Part shown: piece after piece, positions 8,779 to 17,585 of the stretch
How positions within the stretch are numbered: position 1 is the stretch's first letter
How the letters are laid out: each line of letters opens with the position of its first letter
NCBI RefSeq assembly: GCF_038235435.1
Contig: NZ_CP151275.1
Coordinates: forward strand, 2,790,001 to 2,854,000
Direction of reading: 5' to 3'
DNA: 64,000 nt
Source: Niveibacterium sp. SC-1
GTDB lineage: Bacteria; Pseudomonadota; Gammaproteobacteria; Burkholderiales; Rhodocyclaceae
Notes under the pieces: model-generated
What the model saw: the letters and a program-made list of their open reading frames with translations, nothing else
Told to the model about the DNA's origin: nothing
Databases searched by the model: none
Made by a program: the position numbers and the translations under genes

Positions 8779-9551
8779 CAGTCAGTCCGGCGTCCGCGCT
8801 GCAGGGCATGCAGGCTGCGTTCGCTGCGAAAGAAACGTTCAATGAAAGGATGCTCGACCTTGACGACCTCTTCGAGCGTTCCGCTGGCCAGAATGCTGCC
8901 ATCGGTCAGCACCGCGACCCGCGTCGCCAGCGCGGCCAGGGTATCGAGGTCGTGCGTGACGAACACCACCGTCAGATCCAGCGCGCGGTGCAGACTGCGG
9001 ATCAGATCCACGAAGGACGCGCTGCGGTCCGGGTCTAGACCGGCCGTCGGTTCGTCGAGCAGCAACAGCTCCGGATCCAGCGACAAGGCCCGCGCCAGCG
9101 CCACCCGCTTGATCATGCCACCGGAAAGCTCGGCCGGCATCCGCCATGCAACATCCGCGTCGATCTCCACCATGCCCAGCTTGGTGAAGACCAGATCCCG
9201 AATTTCGTCTTCGGACAGGCGTCGGAGTTCCCGCAAGGGAAAGGCCACGTTGTCGAAGACACTCAGGGCCGAGAACAGCGCCCCGTGCTGGAAGAGCATG
9301 CCCAGGCGCTGCTGGCGCATCTCGCGCTCGACACGGTTACCCGATTGCTGTGCCTCGCCGAAGAGCAATACCTTGCCCTCGCTGGGTCGATGGAGGCCGA
9401 CGATCTGGCGCAGCAAGGTGGTCTTGCCGCTCCCGGAACCGCCGACCAAGGCCATCACTTCTCCGCGGGGAACCGCGAAATCGATGCCCCGCAAGACCCA
9501 GCGCCGACCGAATCGCGTTCCCAGCCCCTCGACGACAACCGGATCGACCAT
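8778..9551 (-). CDS. MlaF-like ABC transporter ATP-binding protein
   Basis: ATPase of the MCE lipid transporter, 257 residues. Walker A is GGSGSGKTTLL, the Q-loop region is MLFQHGALFSALSV, the ABC signature is PAELSGGMIKRVALARAL, Walker B is LLLLDEPTAGLDPD and the switch His is in FVTHDLDT. The GGM signature variant is typical of MlaF. The ATG at 9551 overlaps the permease stop as TGATG, which fixes the start; longer open frame upstream is a shadow of the permease gene. Confidence 0.95.
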   Translation of the reverse strand: MVDPVVVEGLGTRFGRRWVLRGIDFAVPRGEVMALVGGSGSGKTTLLRQIVGLHRPSEGKVLLFGEAQQSGNRVEREMRQQRLGMLFQHGALFSALSVFDNVAFPLRELRRLSEDEIRDLVFTKLGMVEIDADVAWRMPAELSGGMIKRVALARALSLDPELLLLDEPTAGLDPDRSASFVDLIRSLHRALDLTVVFVTHDLDTLAALATRVAVLTDGSILASGTLEEVVKVEHPFIERFFRSERSLHALQRGRRTD

Positions 9552-10660
9552 CAGCGCGCCAGCCCTACGTTGCGCGTCGCCAGCGCGAACACTGCATCGA
9601 GCAGGATCACCAGGGTGATCGCGGTCACCACCGACTTGGTGGTGTTCGACGACAGGCTTTCGGTGTTCGGCTTCACCTGGATGCCGAAATGACACGCCAC
9701 AAGGGCGATCGTCACCCCGAAGGCCGCGCCCTTGCTCAAGGCGATCCAGAGGTTCGGAAGCGGCACCGCCCGCGGCAGGTTGGAGATGAAGAACTCGTAG
9801 TCCAAGCCCAGCTCGAAATGCGCCGCCAGCATCCCGCCGGCCAGCGCAATGAGACAGGTCCAGGCCACCAGCAGGGGCATCGCCACCGCCAGCGCAATGA
9901 CCTTCGGGAGCACCAAGCGCAGCTGGCGCGGAACGCCCATGGCGGCCAACGCGTCGATCTCCTCGGTCACCCGCATGGTGCCAAGCTGCGCCGTCATCGC
10001 CGAGCCGGAACGTCCGGCCACCAGCACCGCGATCAACACCGGCCCCAGCTCGCGGATGACGCCGATGCCCAGCACATCGACGATGAAGGATTCGGCCCCG
10101 AAACGCTTGAGCTGCAACGCGAACAGATAGGAGAGCACCACACCGATCAGGAAGGCCACCATGGCCGCGACCGGCATGGCGCGCACGCCCGCCTTGTAGA
10201 GGTTGGCGGAGATCTCCAGCCAGGGAATCCGGCCCGGGCTGCGCACCACGTAGTGCAACTCGATGATGAGCTGCCCGAGGAGGCTGACAAAGGCAAATAC
10301 ATGCCGCCCCAACTGCAGGACCGACTCGCCAACCCCCTCGACCCAACCGTGCAGCGACAGACGCGGCCGACGCGCAGGCTCCCGGGTCGCATGCTGCCCG
10401 AGGCGCGAGAAGAGGCTCTCGTAGTCGTGGGGCACCGTTGCACCCGGGGGCAGCTTGCGGCCCCAGCGGCGCCAGAGCAGCAGTGCACCATAGGTATCAA
10501 GGGCCGTCACGCCGACCAGATCCCACTGGCCGTCCGGCGCACTGGCGGCGACCGCGCGACGCACCTCGGTCGCTCGACCTTCCAGGCCGCGCAGCGTCCA
10601 GGCACCGGAGAGCTTGACGCCGGCGCCTACGCGCTCGAGCCGCGCCGGTTCGACCGCCAT
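9551..10660 (-). CDS. MlaE family permease with an N-terminal STAS-like domain
   Basis: Permease of the MCE lipid transporter, 369 residues. The first 90 residues (SGAWTLRGLEGR, then WDLVGVTALDTYGALLLWR) look like the STAS-type extension known in some MlaE-like proteins. The MlaE core follows: residues IPWLEISANLYKAG, the hydrophobic segments, RELGPVLIAVLVAGRSGSAM, and the conserved EEIDALAAMGVPRQLRLVLP. The ATG at 10660 lies 2 bp after the ppx stop, so it is cotranscribed with ppx. The four-gene set lacks a soluble MlaC; the auxiliary lipoprotein takes the place at the end of the operon. Confidence 0.93.
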   Translation of the reverse strand: MAVEPARLERVGAGVKLSGAWTLRGLEGRATEVRRAVAASAPDGQWDLVGVTALDTYGALLLWRRWGRKLPPGATVPHDYESLFSRLGQHATREPARRPRLSLHGWVEGVGESVLQLGRHVFAFVSLLGQLIIELHYVVRSPGRIPWLEISANLYKAGVRAMPVAAMVAFLIGVVLSYLFALQLKRFGAESFIVDVLGIGVIRELGPVLIAVLVAGRSGSAMTAQLGTMRVTEEIDALAAMGVPRQLRLVLPKVIALAVAMPLLVAWTCLIALAGGMLAAHFELGLDYEFFISNLPRAVPLPNLWIALSKGAAFGVTIALVACHFGIQVKPNTESLSSNTTKSVVTAITLVILLDAVFALATRNVGLAR

Positions 10661-10662
10661 CC

Positions 10663-12171
10663 CTATTTGCGCCCCATGCCGGCCGACAGGCGTTCTACCT
10701 TCAGGCGCACCGACAGCCCGGCCTGCTGCCACTGGCGCTCCTCGTCTTCGAGGAGCGCGCTGGTCAGCGGCCGTTCGCGCAGGCAGTCAGAACCTACGAT
10801 CACCTGGGTGCCCTTACGGTTGTGCTGCAACTCGATCTGAGGCACGGCACCCCCATCCCGGGCGCGATGCAGGATCACCGCCAGGCGCAGGCAGAGGATG
10901 AGCAACCAGTCGCGCTCATTGGTCTGCATCGCACGGATGCGATCGAGTTTGCCGCGGTGAGCAAGCGCCAACAGCGCGAGCCGCGCCTGATCCATGCGCG
11001 AGAAGCCCGGCATGTCGGCATTGCCCAGAATGTAGGCGCTGTGCTTGTGGTAGCTCGCATGGGCGATCGAATGACCGACCTCATGCAGGCGTGCCGCCCA
11101 GCCGAGGAAGCGACGATCGATGTCCTCGTCTTCGTCGGGCGGCGGCACAGACATGGCATAGAGCATGTCCGCGGTTTGGGCCACGCGCTCGGCTTGAGCC
11201 GCATCAACCTGATGGCGCCGGGCGAAGGCCTCCACAGTGTTGTCGCGCTGGTCGGCATGGTCGTAGCGCCCAACCAGATCGAACAGCACACCCTGGCGCA
11301 GCGCGCCGTCGGAGAACGCGACGTGCTCAAGGTTGAAGACCTCCGCGACCGCATTCATGATCGCAAAGCCGCCCGCCAGTACTGGCACGCGATCAGGGCG
11401 CACCCCCTGGATCGCGAGCTTCTGCACGTCTCCGGCGCGGATCAGCTCGGTACGCAGTCGCTGCAACCCTTCGCGGGTTATGCCGGACTCGGAGTAGCCG
11501 TTGAGTTCCAGCAGTTCGGCGATGGCTTTGGCCGATCCGCTGGAGGCCACGGAGAATTCCCAGCCCACCTTGCGGAAGTTGCGCTCGATGGTTTCGAGCT
11601 CCTTAAGCGCTGCCACCTCGGCCTCACGCATCCGCTGCTTGTCCACGATGCCGCCGGGAAAATAGCGCAGGCTGTAACTCACACAGCCCATGTAGAGCGA
11701 CTCAAGAACGATGGGCTCGTAGCCGCTGCCAATGATGAACTCGGTGGATCCGCCACCGATGTCGAACACCAGTTGGCGGTGGCCCGGATCGGGCAAGGTG
11801 TGGGCCACGCCGAGATAAATGAGTCGCGCTTCCTCACGACCCGAGATGACCTCGATCGGGAAACCCAGCGCCTGAGACGCCAGTTCAAGGAAAGCCGCCG
11901 AGTTCTTTGCGACACGCAGCGAGTTCGTGCCGACCGCACGCACTTCGCTCGGCCGGAAACCGCGCAGGCGTTCGCCGAATTTCCGCAGCGCTTCGAGTCC
12001 GCGCGCCTGGGCCGAGGCGTCGAGCATCCGGTCGGAAGAGAGCCCGGCGGCAAGCCGCACCGGCTCCTTGAGATTGTCCTGAGCGAAAATCTGGTCGCCT
12101 TCGATTCGCCCGATCATCAAGCGGAAGCTATTGGATCCGAGATCGACTGCGGCGATTTGCAAGTGTTTCAT
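10663..12171 (-). CDS. ppx: Exopolyphosphatase
   Basis: Releases orthophosphate from the ends of polyphosphate (Ppx/GppA family, ASKHA fold); 502 residues. The N-terminal ATP/phosphate loop AAVDLGSNSFRLMIG and the second loop VFDIGGGSTEFIIG are intact, as is the HD-like C-terminal half (LHEVGHSIAHASYHKHSAYI). It is divergent from ppk1, the usual pairing of polyphosphate synthesis and breakdown, and it leads the operon with the MCE lipid transporter. GppA is an alternative within the family, but the ppk1 neighbour favours Ppx. Confidence 0.95.
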   Translation of the reverse strand: MKHLQIAAVDLGSNSFRLMIGRIEGDQIFAQDNLKEPVRLAAGLSSDRMLDASAQARGLEALRKFGERLRGFRPSEVRAVGTNSLRVAKNSAAFLELASQALGFPIEVISGREEARLIYLGVAHTLPDPGHRQLVFDIGGGSTEFIIGSGYEPIVLESLYMGCVSYSLRYFPGGIVDKQRMREAEVAALKELETIERNFRKVGWEFSVASSGSAKAIAELLELNGYSESGITREGLQRLRTELIRAGDVQKLAIQGVRPDRVPVLAGGFAIMNAVAEVFNLEHVAFSDGALRQGVLFDLVGRYDHADQRDNTVEAFARRHQVDAAQAERVAQTADMLYAMSVPPPDEDEDIDRRFLGWAARLHEVGHSIAHASYHKHSAYILGNADMPGFSRMDQARLALLALAHRGKLDRIRAMQTNERDWLLILCLRLAVILHRARDGGAVPQIELQHNRKGTQVIVGSDCLRERPLTSALLEDEERQWQQAGLSVRLKVERLSAGMGRK

Positions 12172-12288
12172 ATGCGACCGGGAGTTTCAGGAGCGCGGAT
12201 TCTACACTGCAGCATAACGGCGCCCTCAGGGCCGCGGCCCTGTAATCGGGACTGCGAGCCGCACCAGTGTGAGGTCGCCCGGCGCACG

Positions 12289-12317
12289 CTGTAACGTATT
12301 TGCAAGATATCTGTCAC
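12289..12317 (+). promoter_or_regulatory. PHO-box-like triple direct repeat upstream of ppk1
   Basis: Three 7-bp units with an exact 11-bp period: CTGTAAC (12289), TTGCAAG (12300) and CTGTCAC (12311), separated by the AT-rich spacers GTAT and ATAT. The PhoB box of Proteobacteria consists of CTGTCAT-like 7-mers separated by 4 AT-rich bases, so the match is close. The last unit ends 32 bp before the ppk1 start. This predicts induction of ppk1 under phosphate starvation; an effect on the divergent ppx is possible. Confidence 0.7.
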
Positions 12318-12349
12318 ACAATCGGCTTTCCCTCCCATGGAGTCCGTGC

Positions 12350-14428
12350 ATGAGCCGCACCTGGCAGCGCCAACACCCGCCCGAGCATTACATGAACCGC
12401 GAGCTGTCCCTGCTTGCCTTCCAGCGACGGGTCCTGGCCCAGGCCGCCGACGAGAGCGTGCCGCTGCTCGAACGCCTGCGCTTCCTGTGCATCGTCTCCA
12501 GCAATCTCGACGAATTTTTCGAGATCCGCGTGGCCGGCGTGGTCGAACAACTCCAGCGCGGCGCAGTCGGTACCGGGCCGGACGGCGTGGCGCCTTCCGA
12601 ACTGTACCGACGGATCAGCCAGGAAGTACATGCGTTGATCGCGGAGCAATACACGCTGCTCAACAAAGTCATCCTGCCCGCCATGGCCGAGGAAGGGATC
12701 GTTTTCCTGCGCCGCAGCGTCTGGACACCGGAACAACAGGCCTGGATCCGCGACTACTTCTTCTCCGACGTGATGCCAGTGCTCACGCCGATCGGACTCG
12801 ACCCGGCCCACCCCTTCCCGCGCGTGCTCAACAAGAGCCTGAACTTCGCCGTCGAGCTCGAAGGCCGCGACGCTTTCGGCCGCGTGTCGAACGCCGCGAT
12901 CGTGCAGGCGCCGCGGGTGCTTCCGCGCGTCATCCGCCTGCCCAAAGAGCTGACCGGCCTCGACTACGGGTTCGCCTTCCTCTCATCCATCCTGCACAAG
13001 CATGTGGGCGAACTCTTCGAGGGTATGAACGTGCTGGGCTGCTACCAGTTCCGAGTCACCCGCAACAGCGACCTCTTCGTCGACGAGGAGGAGATGAAGG
13101 ACCTGCGGGCCTCGCTCCAGGGCGAACTGCAGCAGCGCCAGTTCGGCGACGAAGTGCGACTGGAAATCGCCGACAACTGTTCCAGCGGCATGGCGGACTT
13201 CCTGCTCCAGCAGTTCGGCCTGACCCGCGACGAGCTCTACCAGGTGCCCGGCATCGTGAACCTGGTGCGCCTGATGCAGGTGCCCGACTGGGTCGAACGC
13301 CCGGACCTCAAGTTCCCGCCCTACATGCCGGCGGTGCCCAAGGCGCTGGAGTCGCGCTACGACCTCTTCGCCGAGATCCGTCGCCAGGATGTGCTGCTGC
13401 ACCATCCCTTCCAGAGCTTCACGCCGGTCATTGACCTCTTGCGCAGCGCCGCCGACGACCCGCAGGTCGTGGCCATCCGCATGACGGTGTATCGCACCGG
13501 CACCGACTCGGTCCTGATGGAGCACCTGCTACGTGCGGCCCGCAAGGGCAAGGAAGTCACCGTGGTGGTCGAACTGATGGCCCGCTTCGACGAGGAGGCC
13601 AACATCAGCTGGGCAGCCAAGCTCGAAGAGGCCGGCGCCCATGTGGTCTATGGCGTGGTCGGCTACAAGACCCACGCGAAGATGCTCCTGATCGTGCGCC
13701 GCGACGAGGACGGCCTGCGCCGCTATGTGCACCTGGGCACCGGCAATTACCATCCCCGCACAACGCGCTTCTACACGGACTTCGGCCTGATGACGGCCAA
13801 CCAGGACATCGGCAAGGACGTCTCCGAAGTCTTCAAGCAGCTCACCGGTCTTGGCCACGCGCGCGCGCTCAAGCACCTGTGGCAGGCCCCCTTCACGCTG
13901 CAGCCGAACGTCGTCAAAGCCATCCGTGCGGAAGCGCAGATCGCCCGCGATGGCGGCAGCGGCCGGATCATCGCCAAGATGAACGCCCTGCTCGAAGCCG
14001 AGACCATCGAGGCACTCTATGAAGCGAGCCAGGCCGGCGTGAGCATCGACCTGATCGTGCGTGGCCCTTGCGCGCTGCGGCCCGGCGTGGCCGGCCTGTC
14101 CGAGAACATCCGTGTCCGCTCCATCGTCGGGCGCTTCCTGGAGCACACCCGCATCATCTACTTCGGCGGCAACGGTGAGGAGCGCATGTACCTGTCCAGC
14201 GCGGACTGGATGGATCGCAACTTCTTCCGGCGCATCGAAATCGCCTTCCCCATCCTCGACCCGAAGCTGCGTCGGCGGATCATGAAGGAAGGTCTGCGTC
14301 CCTACTTGGGCGACAACAGTCAGGCCTGGGAACTGGACGGCACCGAATGCACCTATCGCCGCCGGACCCCGCGTGGCACTCGCCGTGTGGCGCAGGACAT
14401 CCTCCTCAAGGATCTGGTCGGCGCCTGA
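12350..14428 (+). CDS. ppk1: Polyphosphate kinase 1
   Basis: Makes polyphosphate from ATP through a phosphohistidine intermediate; 692 residues, the normal length. The N-terminus YMNRELSLLAFQRRVLAQA, the catalytic-His region HLGTGNYHPRTTRFYTDFGL and the second conserved His in RFLEHTRIIYF are present. The ATG at 12350 is preceded by a GGAG ribosome-binding site 7 bases upstream; in-frame codons further up run through the PHO-box-like repeats and are rejected. It is divergent from ppx. Confidence 0.97.
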   Translation: MSRTWQRQHPPEHYMNRELSLLAFQRRVLAQAADESVPLLERLRFLCIVSSNLDEFFEIRVAGVVEQLQRGAVGTGPDGVAPSELYRRISQEVHALIAEQYTLLNKVILPAMAEEGIVFLRRSVWTPEQQAWIRDYFFSDVMPVLTPIGLDPAHPFPRVLNKSLNFAVELEGRDAFGRVSNAAIVQAPRVLPRVIRLPKELTGLDYGFAFLSSILHKHVGELFEGMNVLGCYQFRVTRNSDLFVDEEEMKDLRASLQGELQQRQFGDEVRLEIADNCSSGMADFLLQQFGLTRDELYQVPGIVNLVRLMQVPDWVERPDLKFPPYMPAVPKALESRYDLFAEIRRQDVLLHHPFQSFTPVIDLLRSAADDPQVVAIRMTVYRTGTDSVLMEHLLRAARKGKEVTVVVELMARFDEEANISWAAKLEEAGAHVVYGVVGYKTHAKMLLIVRRDEDGLRRYVHLGTGNYHPRTTRFYTDFGLMTANQDIGKDVSEVFKQLTGLGHARALKHLWQAPFTLQPNVVKAIRAEAQIARDGGSGRIIAKMNALLEAETIEALYEASQAGVSIDLIVRGPCALRPGVAGLSENIRVRSIVGRFLEHTRIIYFGGNGEERMYLSSADWMDRNFFRRIEIAFPILDPKLRRRIMKEGLRPYLGDNSQAWELDGTECTYRRRTPRGTRRVAQDILLKDLVGA

Positions 14429-14437
14429 GTTGCCCTG

Positions 14438-14821
14438 TCAGCCGGGCGCCGCGGCAAAGGCGTAGCCGTACAGCCCGGCGCCCGCGGCAAAGACAGAGAA
14501 AAGGCTCCACTGCACGCCGGCGCGCAGCCGGAAGAAGACCAGTTGCTGGACGGCGCGCAAGGCCCAGAAACCGGCAACGCCCGCGAGCACGGCCCGACCC
14601 TCACCGGAGTGGGTGAGCGCATCCGCGTAGCAGAAGGACATCAGCGCGCACATCACGAAGGCATAGGTGAGGCACAGGTTCAGCACCTGCATCACGCCGC
14701 GGTTCAGGGAACTAAGCCGCGCCAGTTGTTCGTCCCAGCGGAAGAGCCGCCAGAACGACAGATGGAAGGCGGCGAAACAGAGGTGATAGACACCACCTAA
14801 CCAGAGCAACTCCTTGAGCAT
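14438..14821 (-). CDS. Small four-helix membrane protein of unknown function
   Basis: A 127-residue protein with four predicted membrane segments, roughly residues 7-25, 45-65, 78-96 and 104-124. The motif YHLCFAAFHLSFWRLFRW near the N-terminus has several aromatic and His residues. I do not recognise a characterised family; similar short membrane proteins are annotated as hypothetical in betaproteobacteria. It is convergent with ppk1 (9 bp between stops) and stands alone. Confidence 0.75.
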   Translation of the reverse strand: MLKELLWLGGVYHLCFAAFHLSFWRLFRWDEQLARLSSLNRGVMQVLNLCLTYAFVMCALMSFCYADALTHSGEGRAVLAGVAGFWALRAVQQLVFFRLRAGVQWSLFSVFAAGAGLYGYAFAAAPG

Positions 14822-14982
14822 GGATACCTTTCCGCCAGCAAAGGCCCCGACGATGGGGGCCGGGCGGGCAGGCTGTCAATCCAGGGCTTGACTGCGAGGG
14901 CTTTAGCGGCGTGGGTCATGCGGGCGCCGGCCCGGGCTGGGCCAGCCGCCGGGCGGCCCGCGATCGCGCTCCAAGGCACCCC

Positions 14983-14988
14983 TATAAT
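14983..14988 (+). promoter_or_regulatory. -10 box (TATAAT) for aat-bpt
   Basis: A consensus TATAAT lies 29 bases before the aat start codon, giving a short untranslated leader. No clear -35 hexamer is found 16 to 18 bases upstream. Confidence 0.6.
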
Positions 14989-15017
14989 CGACGCGGTCCG
15001 CCCCTCTCCCGCACCGA

Positions 15018-15731
15018 ATGATTCCCTGGCTCACAGGTCGTCGCCCCGACTTCCCCCCCGTTGCAAAGGCGCTCGCCGAGCCCAACGGGCTGCTGGCGGC
15101 GGGCGGGCGGCTGGAGCCGGAATGGCTGCTCGGCGCCTATTCGCGCGGGATCTTCCCTTGGTACTCGCCCGGCGACCCACTTCTCTGGTGGAGTCCGGAT
15201 CCACGCATGGTCCTGTTCCCCGGCGAGTTGCGCGTACGCCACTCGTTCGCCAAAGCGCTGCGCAATCGCCCCTACGAGGTGAGCTGCGATACGGATTTCG
15301 AGGCGGTGATCGAGGCTTGCGCCGCGCCCCGCGGCCCGGAAGCCGGCACCTGGATCGTGCCGGAGATGCAGGCGGCCTACCGCCAGCTTTTCGAACTCGG
15401 ATGGGCGCACAGCGTCGAAGTGCGCGTGGACGGCACGCTCATCGGCGGCCTCTACGGCGTTGCGCTGGGGCGCGTCTTCTACGGGGAATCCATGTTCTCG
15501 CGTGAGCGCGACGGCTCGAAGATCGCCCTGGCTCATCTTGCCCGCGATCTTGAACGGCGGAATTTCGCGGTGATAGATTGCCAGATGAAGACCGCTCATC
15601 TGGATTCGATGGGCGCCCGGGAAATTCCGCGGCAGGCTTTCGTCGGCCTGGTCGCGGCCAACACCGCGCAGGCACGGCCCGGCCGCTGGGAAGCCGGGCG
15701 AATGCGCGACATCACGTGGAGAGACGCATGA
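15018..15731 (+). CDS. aat: Leucyl/phenylalanyl-tRNA--protein transferase
   Basis: Adds Leu or Phe from tRNA to proteins with N-terminal Lys or Arg, marking them for ClpS/ClpAP degradation. The 237-residue protein shows the family blocks [55 protein letters not shown] and the catalytic-region [19 protein letters not shown]. It overlaps the next gene, bpt, as ATGA, so the two N-degron transferases are translationally coupled. Confidence 0.97.
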   Translation: MIPWLTGRRPDFPPVAKALAEPNGLLAAGGRLEPEWLLGAYSRGIFPWYSPGDPLLWWSPDPRMVLFPGELRVRHSFAKALRNRPYEVSCDTDFEAVIEACAAPRGPEAGTWIVPEMQAAYRQLFELGWAHSVEVRVDGTLIGGLYGVALGRVFYGESMFSRERDGSKIALAHLARDLERRNFAVIDCQMKTAHLDSMGAREIPRQAFVGLVAANTAQARPGRWEAGRMRDITWRDA

Positions 15732-16486
15732 CACTGCTGAAGGACTTGCCGTACGCCTTCCTGCAGTTCTATGCCACCGCCCCGTACGGCTGCTCCTACA
15801 TCGAGGGCCGCGTCGCCCGGTCGCAGGTCGCCACGCCCGGCCACATGATCGACACGCCGCTCTACAGCGAGCTCGTGCGCAATGGCTTCCGTCGCAGCGG
15901 CGTCTTCACTTATCGGCCCTATTGCGACACCTGCCAGTCCTGTGTGCCGGTTCGCGTCCCGGTGGACGCCTTCCGGCCCAACCGCAGCCAACGCCGCGCG
16001 GCGCAACAGAACGCACGCCTCGCGGCGGCGGAACACCCGCTGATTTTCAACGAAGAACACTACGCGCTCTACCAGCGCTACCAAACCTCGCGCCACGCCG
16101 GCGGCGGCATGGACCAGGACAGCCGCGAGCAGTACTCGCACTTCCTGCTGCAAAGCCATATCGACACCCGCATCGTCGAGTTCCGCCAGGACGGCGTCCT
16201 CAAGGTCGTCTCGATCATCGACTGCCTCTCCGACGGACTCTCCAGCGTCTATACCTTCTACGATCCGGACGACGGCACCGCGAGCTACGGCACCTACGCG
16301 ATCCTGTGGCAGATCGACGTCTGCCGCCGCGCGGGCCTGCCTTACCTCTATCTGGGCTACTGGATCCGCGAGAGCCGCAAGATGAACTACAAGGCCCGTT
16401 TCCGTCCGCTGGAAGGCCGCATCGACGGCCAGTGGCGACACCTGACCGAAGCGGATATGGCGGAGACCGAGCCGCCCGGCCCCTGA
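15728..16486 (+). CDS. bpt: Aspartate/glutamate leucyltransferase
   Basis: Bacterial arginyltransferase-type enzyme that adds Leu to proteins starting with Asp or Glu. The 252-residue protein carries the N-terminal Cys-containing block [20 protein letters not shown], then [19 protein letters not shown] and the C-terminal [19 protein letters not shown] with the final RPLEGRIDG. The ATG at 15728 overlaps the aat stop codon. Together with aat it covers both branches of the bacterial N-degron pathway; ClpS and ClpA are not in this window. Confidence 0.96.
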   Translation: MTLLKDLPYAFLQFYATAPYGCSYIEGRVARSQVATPGHMIDTPLYSELVRNGFRRSGVFTYRPYCDTCQSCVPVRVPVDAFRPNRSQRRAAQQNARLAAAEHPLIFNEEHYALYQRYQTSRHAGGGMDQDSREQYSHFLLQSHIDTRIVEFRQDGVLKVVSIIDCLSDGLSSVYTFYDPDDGTASYGTYAILWQIDVCRRAGLPYLYLGYWIRESRKMNYKARFRPLEGRIDGQWRHLTEADMAETEPPGP

Positions 16487-16513
16487 ACCGGCCTTTGCGA
16501 TTTCCCCTCCCGA

Positions 16514-16543
16514 ACGCCGACGTCCCGTCGGCGTTTCTGTTTG
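16514..16543 (+). terminator. Intrinsic terminator of aat-bpt
   Basis: A perfect 9-bp stem AACGCCGAC / GTCGGCGTT with loop GTCCC, followed by the T-rich TCTGTTT, lies 27 bp after the bpt stop. Confidence 0.8.
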
Positions 16544-16620
16544 CGCAAGCGCGGGGACAAAAGCGGTCGTGCGACGACAAAAAGACGGGATCTTGGGTTC
16601 TTCCCCCGATAAATCAAGGC

Positions 16621-16648
16621 CTTGAAGCGACGCCCCCCAGCCCCACTT
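16621..16648 (+). promoter_or_regulatory. Sigma-32-type heat-shock promoter for the hsp20 pair
   Basis: The -35 element CTTGAA (16621-16626) and the -10 element CCCCACTT (16641-16648) are separated by 14 bases, which matches the RpoH consensus (CTTGAA, CCCCATNT). The start codon of the first Hsp20 gene follows 60 bases later, so heat induction is strongly suggested. Confidence 0.72.
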
Positions 16649-16707
16649 CTCGAGGCATGGGAACGCAACCCGCGCTCCTAATCCGACTACCGGTCTCAGG
16701 AGACTCA

Positions 16708-17142
16708 ATGATGTTCTACCGCAGCTTCTTCCCTCGCGACGTGTTCAGCCAGCTCGATCGCCTGCATAGCCAGCTTTCCCACGCCTTCGAAGGCTCGCCG
16801 AACATTCGCGGCGCCGAAGGTGGCTTTCCCGCCATCAACCTTGGCACGACCGAACGCAGCGTGGAGATCCACGCGTTCGCACCGGGCATCGACCCTGCGA
16901 GCCTCGATGTGCAGATCGACAAGGGCGTGCTCACCCTGAGTGGCGAACGCAAGACCGAAGAGCGCGCCGAACAGACCACGATTCATGTCGATGAGCGCTT
17001 CTCAGGCGAATTCCGCCGCGTGATCGCGCTGCCCGACGATATCGACGCCACGGCCGTGAGCGCGCGTTACAGCGACGGCGTCCTGCAAATCAGCGTGCCG
17101 CGCCGCGAAGCCGCCCAACCGCGCCGCATCACCATCCAGTAA
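16708..17142 (+). CDS. Hsp20/alpha-crystallin family small heat-shock protein
   Basis: ATP-independent holdase chaperone, 144 residues. The N-terminal arm MMFYRSFFPRDVFSQLDRL is typical of class A bacterial small Hsps. The alpha-crystallin domain spans about residues 45-135 and includes IHAFAPGIDPASLDVQIDKG, VLTLSGERKTEE and FRRVIALPDDID. A C-terminal RRITIQ contains the I-x-I anchor used for oligomer assembly. It is the first gene of a two-gene sHsp operon, 12 bp before the second. Confidence 0.94.
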   Translation: MMFYRSFFPRDVFSQLDRLHSQLSHAFEGSPNIRGAEGGFPAINLGTTERSVEIHAFAPGIDPASLDVQIDKGVLTLSGERKTEERAEQTTIHVDERFSGEFRRVIALPDDIDATAVSARYSDGVLQISVPRREAAQPRRITIQ

Positions 17143-17154
17143 GGAGCACCGACC

Positions 17155-17520
17155 ATGGCCTACACCCAGACAAATCGCAGCGTCGAAACCGCCGCCCTCG
17201 TCCCCTATGTAGACGTCCACGAAGATGCCACCAGCATCACCCTGTTCGCCGATCTGCCCGGCGTATCGAAGGAACAACTGAGCGTTCAGGTGGACGCCGA
17301 TGTATTGACCATCGAAGGCGCAGTCTCGCTCGCGGCGCCCGAGGGTCTTGGCTCGCTGCACACCGAGTTGCGCGTGCCGCGCTACCGGCGCGCCTTCACC
17401 CTCTCGCGCGAGCTGGATGCCGAACAGGTGTCCGCCGAGCTCCAGAACGGCGTCCTGAAGCTGCGCATCCCGAAGAAGGCGCATGCGCAACCGCGCAAGA
17501 TCGCCGTGACCCTGAACTGA
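17155..17520 (+). CDS. Second Hsp20 family small heat-shock protein
   Basis: Shorter sHsp of 121 residues. The alpha-crystallin domain includes YVDVHEDATSITLFADLPGV, DADVLTIEGAVSL and YRRAFTLSRELDAEQVSAEL, and ends with LKLRIPKKAHAQPRKIAVTL. Its N-terminal arm is only about 17 residues, so it may form small oligomers or co-assemble with the larger neighbour. Both genes share the sigma-32-like promoter and end at the terminator at 17543. Confidence 0.94.
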   Translation: MAYTQTNRSVETAALVPYVDVHEDATSITLFADLPGVSKEQLSVQVDADVLTIEGAVSLAAPEGLGSLHTELRVPRYRRAFTLSRELDAEQVSAELQNGVLKLRIPKKAHAQPRKIAVTLN

Positions 17521-17542
17521 AGTCCTGCGCCAGGTCCACGCT

Positions 17543-17570
17543 AAAGGGCAGCCAACCGGCTGCCCTTTTT
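17543..17570 (+). terminator. Intrinsic terminator of the hsp20 operon
   Basis: An 11-bp perfect stem AAAGGGCAGCC / GGCTGCCCTTT with an AACC loop and T tail, 22 bp after the second hsp20 stop. It also faces the convergent ABC transporter operon and may act in both directions. Confidence 0.85.
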
Positions 17571-17585
17571 GATCCTGGTCGATAC

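Noticed and set aside
5916..9618. Two overlapping long plus-strand frames opposite the acyl-CoA synthetase and MCE genes
   Set aside because: Both are antisense to genes with intact motifs, and neither has a family match or ribosome-binding site.
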